Shown here one piece after another: positions 7,408 to 15,663 of a DNA stretch of 64,000 bases (position 1 is the stretch's first letter; the number at the start of each line of letters is the position of its first letter). The DNA comes from Halovivax gelatinilyticus (GTDB taxonomy: Archaea > Halobacteriota > Halobacteria > Halobacteriales > Natrialbaceae). The position numbers and the translations under genes were made by a program. The DNA lies in contig NZ_CP101322.1 of NCBI RefSeq assembly GCF_024300625.1, positions 2,679,992-2,743,991 of the forward strand. Reading direction: 5' to 3'. The notes under the pieces were generated by a model that had not been told where the DNA came from, made no database searches, and saw only the letters and a program-made list of their open reading frames with translations.

Positions 7408-8787
7408 ATGCGCTACGTCGAAATCGCGATTCCGTTCGGGAGGCGACAGGCGGTATTGTCCGTGCTCGACGACGCCGGGATCAACTACGTCATGAGCGAC
7501 GAAACGAGCGGGACCGAGTTCAGTTCGGTCGTCCGATTTCCGCTACCGACGAGCGCGGTCGAACCCGTTCTCGACTCGCTAGCGGCTGCCGATATCGATG
7601 AGGCCCACGTGGTCGTCGTAAACGCGGAAACCGTCGTCTCTGAGGCGTTCGACGACGTCCGCGATCAGTACGGTCGAAGCGGGGGCGGCGGGGCGCGCAC
7701 ATCGCGGCAGGTACTCCGAACCAAGGCCGAGGAGTTCACGCCCGTGCTATCGATCTACATCATCATGCTGCTGATCAGCGCGATCGTCGCGACCGCAGGG
7801 CTACTCGCCGATTCGCCGGCGGTCGTCGTCGGGTCGATGGTTATCGCGCCGCTGCTCGGCCCGGCGTTAGCGGCGAGCGTCGGTATCGTTACCGGGGATG
7901 AAACGCTCCGTCGGGCCGGATTTCGGTATCAGGCGCTCGGCGTGACCGTCGTGGTCGCGGCGTCGATCGCGCTCGCGTGGACCGCCCGACTGGCCGGGCT
8001 CGAACCGGCGGGCGTCGATATCGTTCTCGTCGCAGAACTCCAGGAGCGCGTCTCACCGAGCCTGTTCTCGATTCTCGTCGCGCTCGGGGCCGGCGTCGCG
8101 GGCATTCTGAGTCTCACCCGCGGATTCTCCGAGGCGATCGTCGGCGTGATGATCGCCGCCGCATTGATCCCGCCGTCGGCCGCCGTGGGAATCACCGTCG
8201 CCTGGGGCATGTACGGGGCGGCTCTGGGTGCGCTCGTTCTCGTTGTGGTGAACCTGCTGTCGATCAACATTGCGGCACTGGGGACGCTCTGGCTCGGTGG
8301 GTATCGACCGCAGGGTCCGTTCGAGGTTTCGCCGACCCGACGCTCGACGATGACGTACCTGGCCGTCTTCGGGGTCGCCCTGCTGGCGCTTTCCGCTCCG
8401 CTCGGTGGGGTCACGCTGAACGAGTTTCGGACGACCGAGCTGGAGGCCACGGCACAGGACGAGGTCGATTCGATCCTCGCGGAGGCGCAGTACGACGACG
8501 TGGCGGACGGTGAGGTTACGGTGGTGCTCGACGACGACTATCCGGTTCGATCGATCGACCGCGTGATCGTCGAACTCACCGGCATCGATCCCGGTCCGAA
8601 TCCGGCGCTGAGCGACCGTCTCTACGAGGCGATCAACGCACAGATCGACTCGCCGATCGTCGTCGAGGTCAGGTACGTAGTCGCAGAAGAGCGATCCGAT
8701 ACGCCCGTCGAAGCTGTGGCGGCTCCGTTCGATACGGTCCCGCAGACGGAGGCCGAGGAATCGATCGTCGGGGCCGCCTCGATATGA
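7408..8787 (+). CDS. DUF389 / TIGR00341 family membrane protein
   Basis: A 459-residue membrane protein. An N-terminal soluble domain (1-105, MRYVEIAIPFGRRQAVLSVL) precedes a DUF389 core of about six hydrophobic segments. The core holds SPAVVVGSMVIAPLLGPALA, where the family hallmark is SMxIAPLxGP, and IVGVMIAAALIPPSAAVGI. A soluble C-terminal domain (from about 365) follows. I start it at the ATG at 7408 because upstream codons in frame overlap the divergent amphi-Trp gene and look noncoding. Function of the family is unknown; transport is often suggested. Confidence 0.88.
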   Translation: MRYVEIAIPFGRRQAVLSVLDDAGINYVMSDETSGTEFSSVVRFPLPTSAVEPVLDSLAAADIDEAHVVVVNAETVVSEAFDDVRDQYGRSGGGGARTSRQVLRTKAEEFTPVLSIYIIMLLISAIVATAGLLADSPAVVVGSMVIAPLLGPALAASVGIVTGDETLRRAGFRYQALGVTVVVAASIALAWTARLAGLEPAGVDIVLVAELQERVSPSLFSILVALGAGVAGILSLTRGFSEAIVGVMIAAALIPPSAAVGITVAWGMYGAALGALVLVVVNLLSINIAALGTLWLGGYRPQGPFEVSPTRRSTMTYLAVFGVALLALSAPLGGVTLNEFRTTELEATAQDEVDSILAEAQYDDVADGEVTVVLDDDYPVRSIDRVIVELTGIDPGPNPALSDRLYEAINAQIDSPIVVEVRYVVAEERSDTPVEAVAAPFDTVPQTEAEESIVGAASI

Positions 8788-9416
8788 CGCACGTGACGGA
8801 AAATCACTCCGACGGTATCCGGTCACTTCGGGCTCGATTGAGTCGTGTCAGTGGCGTACGCGTGGTCGGACTCGTTCGAGGTCGTCTCGTGGTTGACGGC
8901 TTTGAATGGACGACGTTCTGCTTGCGCCGGACGTCGGGTATCGGAGCGGGGGTTCGGTGGGGTCAGTCGACCTGAGTTGCGGTGGCGCTGGGGACAGCGT
9001 CTCGCCGAAAGGGTGTACGGATTTGGAGAAACAGCCGGTAGGGTGGTGGGTTACCGAGCTGTGTATGGGTGGTATATCTCCTCGAGAGGTCGATCGGGTG
9101 CTGTGAGTGACGTCTGGTATCTCGAGGCGTGTGGTATTTCGATTCGTAATACATTGATCGTTTCGGTTCCTGCAATTCGGACCGATCGCAACGATTCGAC
9201 CGCTGGTGACCGACGGCGACGCTGGTTACGAGTGACTCACTAATGGGCGTCACGACCGCGTTTCGATCTATGGGGCGTCAGTGCGAACGCACGCACTGAC
9301 TGGAGAACGTCTCACAGCGGCAATGATGTCAGAGGCACGGCCAGGTGTGAGAACGATCGTACCTTCGTTGCTGACGTACATCGCCTTACTGGCTCAGCTG
9401 CTAGGGTCTTTATATA
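8788..9416. other. Gene-poor stretch, no recognisable gene
   Basis: These 629 bases are less GC-rich than the flanking genes. Open frames on both strands read as Arg/Ser/Gly-rich, non-acidic sequences with no family motif, unlike real haloarchaeal proteins. The only clear structure is a perfect 9-bp inverted repeat at 9277-9300 and an AT-rich TTTATATATT at about 9409-9418. It may be the decayed trace of an older insertion. Confidence 0.5.
9277..9300. repeat. Perfect inverted repeat (9-bp arms, 6-base loop)
   Basis: GTCAGTGCG at 9277-9285 is exactly complementary to CGCACTGAC at 9292-9300 across the loop AACGCA. No T-run follows, so a simple terminator is unlikely. It lies in gene-poor DNA and may be an operator or a leftover of a mobile element end. 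Confidence 0.6.
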
Positions 9417-9638
9417 TTAGACACGCCGATCCGTCGAGTCCGATTCCGGGCCGGCGTTCGTCGCGAAACCGATCGGTTCCGACGGTAGATCACCGAGTTC
9501 CTCGGCTTCGAGCTGTGCGACGATGTCCGATACCTGTTCGAACTGATCGTGGTCGCGAATCTGGTGCCGTTCAAAGTCGCCATCCGCCTCGATCGACTGG
9601 GTATACGCCGGACAGGAGATTGGCGGTTTTGTGGCCAC
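9417..9638 (-). CDS. Possible small acidic protein, unknown
   Basis: A 73-codon frame starts MATKPPISCPAYTQSI and has a mixed, acidic composition (QFEQVSDIVAQLEAEELGDL) closer to haloarchaeal coding style than its surroundings. There is no motif I recognise and no strong promoter upstream, so it may equally be a decayed fragment. It lies just downstream of the zinc-ribbon gene on the same strand. Confidence 0.3.
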   Translation of the reverse strand: MATKPPISCPAYTQSIEADGDFERHQIRDHDQFEQVSDIVAQLEAEELGDLPSEPIGFATNAGPESDSTDRRV

Positions 9639-9704
9639 GGCTACAATTTCGCGATATCGGAAGAAATGGGTCTCGCCGGTCCGACCGGTTCGAGTTCGAC
9701 CCGG

Positions 9705-9911
9705 TTACGCGCTATCGTCGAGGACTTCCGGTTCGTCGAACTCGGTCTCGAGTTCGACCTCGGCTTCCACGAAATCGGTGTGACCACACGGACAGCCGTT
9801 CGAGATGCCGATCGGTTCGATAGTTCCATCCGGACCGCGTTCGGCAGCGTAGATTGACCCGCAGCTGGGACAGTGGGCGATCGTTCGGTCGGGGCCGTTC
9901 GTCCTGGACAT
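9705..9911 (-). CDS. Zinc-ribbon microprotein
   Basis: From the ATG at 9911 the product is 68 residues: an N-terminal CPSCG (Cys14, Cys17) and a second knuckle NGCPCGH (Cys40, Cys42), followed by an acidic tail. The four cysteines can hold one zinc. Haloarchaea have many such CPxCG microproteins, some shown in Haloferax to affect motility, biofilm or stress growth. The upstream in-frame codons are Arg/Leu-rich, so I rejected the longer form. Confidence 0.7.
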   Translation of the reverse strand: MSRTNGPDRTIAHCPSCGSIYAAERGPDGTIEPIGISNGCPCGHTDFVEAEVELETEFDEPEVLDDSA

Positions 9912-10031
9912 TGCCAGTCCCGGGGAGACAAGGAGGTATAAGCGTCGCTGTTCGGTGGTATATTGCCGGAACACCGAACGGAGAGCGTGTGAGACGATCG
10001 TTCGTGGCTGACAGTCCGTGCCGCGGATCGG

Positions 10032-10640
10032 TCAGATCGCCTCCGCGACGATCTCGTACTCGACCCCGCTCGGGATGACGACGTCGAACGTCACTTCGAC
10101 GTCCTGATCGGCGCCGACGGTCTGGCGCTGAACGGGCGGTTCGGTGAGCGAGTAGGGCTCCGGGTCGACGTACGAAAGCGAGAATTCGACGTCACCCGTT
10201 GCGCCGGAGTTCGTGAAGATCGCGCCGTACGTCGCCGGAACGGGGTAGATGCCGAACTCGCGGTCGTCCCACTCGGGCGTTTGATCTGACGAGATGACGG
10301 TGACTGATCGTCGCTCGCCGTCGTCGAAGAAGAACTCGTCGGCGCGGTCGAACGTCCGACCGGGGATGTCCGACGCGTCGAACAAGCTCGAAACTTCGGG
10401 GTCGGGAACGGTCGAATCCCGAAAGAACCAGAGTTCGGCTCTGATTCGCCCGGCGTCGCCGCGGTTGTTCACCGTCGCGTGGTACTCCCGGTCCGTCGTC
10501 TCGACGTCGATGACGTGTGGCTCCGGGTGTGTCATTCGGCGGAATTCGAGGTCGACGTCGTCTGTTAACAGGCCAGCGCAACCGGCGATCGAACAGAGGC
10601 CGACAGTTGCGGTGGTGGCGAGAACACTTCGTCGTCGCAT
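10032..10640 (-). CDS. Secreted lipoprotein, paralogue of 5070-5681
   Basis: The product is about 202 residues from the ATG at 10640 (MRRRSVLATTA), which gives a Tat motif and lipobox SIAGC. A further in-frame TTG upstream would add eight residues but is not needed. The beta-rich body has THPEPHVIDVETTDREYH, NRGDAGRIRAELWFF and FFDDGERRSVTVI, matching the lipoprotein at 5070-5681. A C-terminal domain with a conserved-looking DQDVEVTFDV ends the protein. It is an extracytoplasmic protein of unknown function. Confidence 0.8.
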   Translation of the reverse strand: MRRRSVLATTATVGLCSIAGCAGLLTDDVDLEFRRMTHPEPHVIDVETTDREYHATVNNRGDAGRIRAELWFFRDSTVPDPEVSSLFDASDIPGRTFDRADEFFFDDGERRSVTVISSDQTPEWDDREFGIYPVPATYGAIFTNSGATGDVEFSLSYVDPEPYSLTEPPVQRQTVGADQDVEVTFDVVIPSGVEYEIVAEAI

Positions 10641-10827
10641 GGCGACCGGGATACATCTAGTCAATATAGAATCTCCGATTGTGTTGCCGTCGGTCGAATC
10701 GGCGCGATCAGTGATCGTTCGTCAGGGGTTGCGTGCACCGACTCGTTTCGTTACAGCTCCGTTTACATTCGTCGCGAATGGGGTGATCCCGTTTGGCAGA
10801 ACTGACCAGTAGGACGTCTGAAAGTGA

Positions 10828-10837
10828 ATTATTTATC
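10828..10837 (+). promoter_or_regulatory. Likely TATA box of the 10909 cassette
   Basis: TTATTTATCG is the best TATA match in the 268-base gap before the two-gene cassette. It lies about 75 bases before the ATG at 10909, so the transcript would have a leader of some 45-50 bases, unlike the leaderless genes elsewhere in the window. Confidence 0.35.
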
Positions 10838-10908
10838 GCTACGGCTGGTGGGGATCGCTGATAGTATTCTTCTCGGCGGAAGGATACCGTAATCATGGTG
10901 TACTCAGT

Positions 10909-13182
10909 ATGAGCCCCGACGAATCCACCGCCAACGATGCACCGCCGCTCGTCAGCTTCGATCCCGAAGGACGGGCCCCGATCGTCAGCTACAACGTCCC
11001 CGAACCGACCGCCTACGCCGGTCGCAGTTACGTCGAACTCGACGTCGACCCAGATCACTTCAGCGAGGATGCCCGCGAGGGCACCACGTTCGACGAATGG
11101 GTGACCTCGATTATTCCGCCTCGGGAGGCCCCGGAGGACCCGATAGACGACGAAGAACCGGTTCCCATCGAAGATGACGATGAAGCCGATATCGACGACG
11201 ATCTTGACGTAGACGAGCCCGACGATGAGGACCTAGACGTCGACGAGCCGGATGTGGAAGAACCGGATGTCGACGAACCGGACGCAGACGATGACGTTCA
11301 CGTCGACGAGCCGGATGTGGAAGAACCGGATGTCGACGAACCGGACGTAGACGATGACGTTCACGTCGACGAACCGGACGACGACGTCGAGGTCCAGCGT
11401 GAAGATGGTCTCCACGAGGACGTTCTGGACGACGTGGACGAAGAGGATCTCCACGAGTTCGTCCCAGGCGATTCCAACACGACCACCGCTCACGCGGCAC
11501 TGACGGCGATCCTCGAATCGCAGTTCGTACAGGGAGAGAGCGGCCCCATCGTCGGGGCGGTCGATCGACGGATCGAGGAGTCGGTCGCCGCCGTGGGGAA
11601 CGCGACGAAGCTGATGCGCGAGCCGTCGCTTGCTCGCTCGAAACCCGTCTTCGAAGAGACGGCTGAGGGCGGACAGATAATCGACACTCAGCCGCAAGAC
11701 GAGCTGCTCTCGGAGGTCCACAGTTCGATCAAGCCGAACCTCTACGCGACGGAATCGCTTTCGCGGTCGGGGTCGAACGCCGCCGAACTCGCTTCGGACA
11801 TGATGGCGGACGTCTCGCAGAAGGCGAAGCTCGACGTCGACGTCATGCACGCGATCCAGCCCGAGGTGATGGCCAGGGAGATGCTCGACGGTCGTCACCC
11901 CATCGTCCGCTACACTATGGGTGGTCGACCAACGGTCGAGTATGCGGTCGCGCCGCCGGTGATCGAACCGCGCCTGTTTCTCGTCGAGCGCTATCGCCTC
12001 TCGACGTTTCTCGGCAACTACGGCGCCGGCCGGACGCTAAAGACGTTCTCGTTGCTTCCGGGTGAGCAGACGACGATTAGCATCGAGACCTTCCGCAAGA
12101 CCGAAGAACAGCGAACGGAGTCCTCGAGTATCCTCGATTCGTACACGACCGAGACGGCAGAAGAGTTCGAGGAGACGGTCAAGGCAGAGCAGTCCCAGAA
12201 AAACGAACACGAGGAGTCGTTCGCGTACAACGCCGAGGCCAAGGCCGAGGCGAGCTGGGGATTCGGAAGCGCGTCGGCCAGCGGCGGCGTCGAGGGCGGT
12301 ACGAACGCCGCCCGCGAGGAGATTGCGAAAAACGTCTCGAACGCGACGTCGAAACACGCCGCCGAAGCCTCGAGCAAGCGCCAGGTCGAGATCGATACCG
12401 ATTACGAAATCTCCGAACAGACCGGCGAGGAGACATCCATCGAGCGCTCGCTCGAGAACATCAACCTCAGTCGAACCCTCAACTTCGTTTTCAAGCAGAT
12501 GAACCAGGAGTTCATCACGCTCATGCACCTCGTCGACGTCCGCGTCGGCTTCACCAACAATGGATTCGACGTACGAGATCGTTCCGACACGCTCGGGGGC
12601 GTCGACTATCGCGAGGTCTCCCTTCCGGAACTCGACGCGCTCCTGGCGGACGTCATCGACGAGGACCATCGGGCGGACGTCCGCGAACGGATCGTCGGCG
12701 AACTTTCGACGATCTTCGACTATCGGGGCGACGTTCGATCGATCGTCGAAGAAGTCGAGTTGCCCGGTTCTGACGGCGAAGCGACCTACCTTCGCGTCGA
12801 TCCCGACCTCCGTACGACCTACACGGACGAGACCGGCAACGAGATAACCGTTCCCGGGCTCGTTCTCTCGGCTGAGACGAACGTCATGCGGACCGAGGGC
12901 GTGGTGGTCGAAGCGTTGCTCGGCGGCGGGAACGCCCTCGATGACTACGCCATGTCGCTCCAGGACGAAGAGGTCAGAAAGCGACTCACCGAAAACGACG
13001 AACGCGAGGTCGCTACCGAACGCGAGCGTCTCGCCCAGTCGCTCGTCTCCGACGGCGACGACGAGTCCGTCGGCAGGTTCGAACGACTCTTCGCGACGCT
13101 CGAAGCGTCCGAAGAAGAAAAGATCGAGGTTCCCGTCGAACCCGCGCCCGAACCGACTCCGGCGCCGGAAGACGGGGAGTGA
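10909..13182 (+). CDS. Large acidic-repeat protein with a coiled-coil domain; partner of the OmpA protein
   Basis: A 757-residue protein without a signal peptide or membrane segment. Residues 1-60 are ordinary, about 75-185 are an Asp/Glu-rich repeat built on DVDEPDVEEPDVDEP with a 21-residue period, and about 330-560 form the best conserved-looking part. That part has FLVERYRLSTFLGNYGAGRT and LKTFSLLPGEQTTISIETF, then a long Ala/Glu/Ser coiled coil (SILDSYTTETAEEFEETVKA), a Gly/Ser patch WGFGSASASGGVEGG, and ENINLSRTLNFVFKQMNQEF. The C-terminal third is charged and ends in a Pro/Glu tail. I know of no function. I recall similar domain sequences in bacteria, which suggests lateral transfer. 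It ends six bases before the OmpA-domain gene. Confidence 0.85.
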   Translation: MSPDESTANDAPPLVSFDPEGRAPIVSYNVPEPTAYAGRSYVELDVDPDHFSEDAREGTTFDEWVTSIIPPREAPEDPIDDEEPVPIEDDDEADIDDDLDVDEPDDEDLDVDEPDVEEPDVDEPDADDDVHVDEPDVEEPDVDEPDVDDDVHVDEPDDDVEVQREDGLHEDVLDDVDEEDLHEFVPGDSNTTTAHAALTAILESQFVQGESGPIVGAVDRRIEESVAAVGNATKLMREPSLARSKPVFEETAEGGQIIDTQPQDELLSEVHSSIKPNLYATESLSRSGSNAAELASDMMADVSQKAKLDVDVMHAIQPEVMAREMLDGRHPIVRYTMGGRPTVEYAVAPPVIEPRLFLVERYRLSTFLGNYGAGRTLKTFSLLPGEQTTISIETFRKTEEQRTESSSILDSYTTETAEEFEETVKAEQSQKNEHEESFAYNAEAKAEASWGFGSASASGGVEGGTNAAREEIAKNVSNATSKHAAEASSKRQVEIDTDYEISEQTGEETSIERSLENINLSRTLNFVFKQMNQEFITLMHLVDVRVGFTNNGFDVRDRSDTLGGVDYREVSLPELDALLADVIDEDHRADVRERIVGELSTIFDYRGDVRSIVEEVELPGSDGEATYLRVDPDLRTTYTDETGNEITVPGLVLSAETNVMRTEGVVVEALLGGGNALDDYAMSLQDEEVRKRLTENDEREVATERERLAQSLVSDGDDESVGRFERLFATLEASEEEKIEVPVEPAPEPTPAPEDGE
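11239..11400 (+). repeat. 63-bp in-frame tandem repeat (21 residues)
   Basis: The unit starts at GTCGACGAGCCGGATGTGGA at 11239 and again at 11302, with near-identical bases through GACGATGACGTTCAC. A third partial copy begins at 11365. The period is a multiple of three, so copy-number change alters the acidic linker length without a frameshift. Confidence 0.9.
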
Positions 13183-13188
13183 TCCCCG

Positions 13189-14268
13189 ATGAGTGCTGGG
13201 AGATCGAGAGAGCGCGCCGTCGAGGAGCCAAAACGCAGAGCCCTCGCCGACAACGCAACGGGTCCGGTCGAGGGTATCACCAACTTCGCCCAGGAACGCC
13301 ACGAGCGAGCGCTCGAACGCGCCGACGACGGAATCGACGAAACTGACTGCGCCATCGGCCGACCGACGCACGAAGACCTTCGACGGACGAGATCGTGGGC
13401 GATATCGGCCGATTTCAGCGCCGACGTTAGCTGGAGGGGACCCGGGATCGGCGCGGAGATATTCGAACTGGTCAACCGCGAGACCGGGCGGGCCCACGAG
13501 ATCAGAATGATACCGCTGGGCGTCGGCTTCGATATCTCCCCAATCGGCCTCTCTTCCGGCCCGCCAAACTACACCCTGTTCAGGACGGACGAACCGGTCA
13601 ACTTCACCGATTTCCACGGCGTCGGGGCGCGAGTGACGGGGATGCGGGCGCTCGTCGGGTCCGTCACGTACCTCACGCTCTGGGGGGATATGGCGTACTT
13701 TTCGGATCGGTTGGCGTACGTCCGGATGAGCGGCTGGGGACTCAACACGGCCGGACCGAGCCTGGCTCACGGCGTCACCAGACTGTGTTACGGCGACGGC
13801 GAACCGACCGGGCTCGTCCCCCGAGTGCTCAACCTGCCGCCTCGCGATCCGCCGCGACCGCCACGCGAACCGCACTTTCGCGTCCCAGCGATGGAAGACG
13901 AGCGGATCGACGTTCCGAACGACGTCCTCTTCGCGTTCGACTCCGCCGAACTCTCTTCCGGTGCCGACGATACGCTCACGCATCTCGCCGATCTCCTCAA
14001 CAACCGCCTCCGCAAGCCCGTCGACATCGAGGGTCACACCGACTCGATCGGCGATCCCGATTACAATATGGATCTATCGATACGGCGCGCCGAGGCGGTC
14101 AAAGCGTGGTTCGTCGATGACGAAGTCTACGGCGCCGAAGCGTTCACGGTCCGCGGAAAGGGAGAAACCGACCCGGTCGCCCCGAACACCCACGACGACG
14201 GGTCGGACAACCCCGAAGGGCGAGCGAAGAATCGACGCGTGACGATACGGGCGGTCTGGAACGTCTGA
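13189..14268 (+). CDS. OmpA-domain (OmpA-C-like) protein
   Basis: A 359-residue protein with no signal peptide. The first 65 residues are charged. A middle domain (about 65-215) is beta- and Gly-rich (SADFSADVSWRGPGIG; VGFDISPIGLSSGPPNYTLF). A Pro/Arg linker leads to a full OmpA-C domain (about 240-359): DVLFAFDSAELSSGADDTL, VDIEGHTDSIGD, and MDLSIRRAEAVKAWF. The Asp and Arg that bind diaminopimelate of peptidoglycan in bacteria are kept, although haloarchaea lack peptidoglycan. It follows the 757-residue protein by six bases, so the two form one transcript. Bacterial origin is inferred. Confidence 0.88.
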   Translation: MSAGRSRERAVEEPKRRALADNATGPVEGITNFAQERHERALERADDGIDETDCAIGRPTHEDLRRTRSWAISADFSADVSWRGPGIGAEIFELVNRETGRAHEIRMIPLGVGFDISPIGLSSGPPNYTLFRTDEPVNFTDFHGVGARVTGMRALVGSVTYLTLWGDMAYFSDRLAYVRMSGWGLNTAGPSLAHGVTRLCYGDGEPTGLVPRVLNLPPRDPPRPPREPHFRVPAMEDERIDVPNDVLFAFDSAELSSGADDTLTHLADLLNNRLRKPVDIEGHTDSIGDPDYNMDLSIRRAEAVKAWFVDDEVYGAEAFTVRGKGETDPVAPNTHDDGSDNPEGRAKNRRVTIRAVWNV

Positions 14269-14269
14269 C

Positions 14270-15490
14270 CTACTCGGACAGCCACCAGCCATACATTCGG
14301 GCAATCTCCTCGTCGTCGACCGGTTTCTTGCTCTCGCCGTAGGTTTTCCCCTCCAGGATCTGGCGTTCGATCGCGTTCAGCGCGAGCGAGAACGCGTGGC
14401 GATCGCCGTAGCCAGTGTCGGAGGCGACGAACAGTCCTTTGTCGGTGTACAGCCGGATGCGGACGTGGATCTGCGGAACCCCGCGAAGGCGTTCTTTGTG
14501 TTCGTTGACGTGGACCTTCGCCTCGAGAACGCGCATCGCGCCGTACTTGCGCGCGACGTCGTCGATCCGCTCGGCCATCGTCTCGTGGGTCAGTTCGGTC
14601 ACGTAATCGGTACCGAACACCTGTATCGGTCGACCGCCTTCTTCGGTCCACGTCAACGCGTCCAGAAGGTCGGTCTTGGTGACGATGCCCGCGAGCACAC
14701 CGTCGTCGAGAACGATCGAGGAGGAGGCTTCGAACTCGAGCATGGTGTCGAGGGCGGCGTCGAGCGATTCGTCCAGCGTGGTCGTTCCGACCGTCTCGAC
14801 CATCACGTTCCGTACCGGCAGGTCGAGTAAGTCCGCACTCTCACCGCTCCGATCGCCGAATCCGCCGTGATCGCCGCCCTGTGCCGTGACGTGCGCCGAC
14901 GGATCGCCGCCCTGCTGTCGCGTAAGCTCCCGAGTGACGAACTGGATGACGTCGAGCAGGCTGACGATGCCGACGACGTTCTCGCCGTCCTCGTCGGCCA
15001 CCACCGGCAGGTGCTCGATGCGCTTCTCGCGGAACGTAGCGAGCGCCTTTCCGAGCGTCGTCTCGGGTTCGACGGTGACAACCTCGAGCGTGGCGACGTC
15101 CTCGGTGTCGAGCACCGAGAGATACGGCTGGACGTGTCGAAGGAGGTCGTCAGCGCGAACCACGCCCACGACGTCCCCTGATTCCGCCTCGGGATCGTCC
15201 ATCACGGGGAGCACTCTCGTGTCGCCCGCGATCATGAGGCGGGCGGCCTCCCGGAGGTCTTCGTGGCGGCCGATCCTCGGCACTGGTCGAACGAGCGACC
15301 GTGCCTTTCGCGAGTTCTTCTCGTGCGACGAGATCGCGTCGCGTCGCGTGACGATCCCGTCGAACTCGCCGCCGGCCGTGACGAGCAGTGCCTTCTGGGC
15401 CGACCCTTCGAACGCACCTCGGAGCTTCGAGACGGGCGTCTCCTCGTCGACCGTGTCGTACGTATCGTCGATGACGTCGGTTACGTCCAT
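14270..15490 (-). CDS. Four-CBS protein with HPF-like C-terminal domain
   Basis: Cytoplasmic 406-residue protein. Four CBS motifs are readable: around 15-65 (GGEFDGIVTRRDAI), 75-130 (VVGVVRADDLLRHV), 140-190 (NVVGIVSLLDVIQFV), and 230-285 (VLAGIVTKTDLLDAL). A Gly/His-rich linker sits between the third and fourth. The last 100 residues (ERIDDVARKYGAMRVLEAKV; VHVNEHKERL; LYTDKGLFVASDTGYGDRHA) resemble the hibernation-promoting-factor/S30EA fold. CBS domains usually sense adenine nucleotides, so an energy-sensing ribosome-binding protein is a reasonable inference. Its stop lies one base past that of the convergent OmpA gene. Confidence 0.8.
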   Translation of the reverse strand: MDVTDVIDDTYDTVDEETPVSKLRGAFEGSAQKALLVTAGGEFDGIVTRRDAISSHEKNSRKARSLVRPVPRIGRHEDLREAARLMIAGDTRVLPVMDDPEAESGDVVGVVRADDLLRHVQPYLSVLDTEDVATLEVVTVEPETTLGKALATFREKRIEHLPVVADEDGENVVGIVSLLDVIQFVTRELTRQQGGDPSAHVTAQGGDHGGFGDRSGESADLLDLPVRNVMVETVGTTTLDESLDAALDTMLEFEASSSIVLDDGVLAGIVTKTDLLDALTWTEEGGRPIQVFGTDYVTELTHETMAERIDDVARKYGAMRVLEAKVHVNEHKERLRGVPQIHVRIRLYTDKGLFVASDTGYGDRHAFSLALNAIERQILEGKTYGESKKPVDDEEIARMYGWWLSE

Positions 15491-15663
15491 ACGCCACCTT
15501 CTATCTGCAGTTACTTACTGGCTGTCGGTCGTTCCCAGGCGAGGGGATGAGCCGAAAGCTGTCCGCGACGCGTCTTATAAATGGCGTGAAAGTACGATTG
15601 AGGGCGGATTAGACCGACCGGACGCCAGCATAATAGAGCGATATCGAGTCTCCCGGCCGGTGG

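Noticed and set aside
8845-9243. 132-codon plus-strand frame
   Set aside because: Arg/Ser/Gly-rich with few acidic residues and no motif; unlike haloarchaeal proteins. Treated as noncoding.
12037-14037. 666-codon open frame on the minus strand opposite the 10909/13189 cassette
   Set aside because: It is Arg/Val/Glu-rich in the manner of antisense GC-rich frames, spans the end of one gene and most of another, and has no domain motif, whereas the plus-strand frames show clear domains.
10909-14268. Calling the two-gene cassette a contractile injection system
   Set aside because: No sheath, tube, baseplate, spike or AAA+ ATPase gene is present nearby, so the label is not supported by the sequence.
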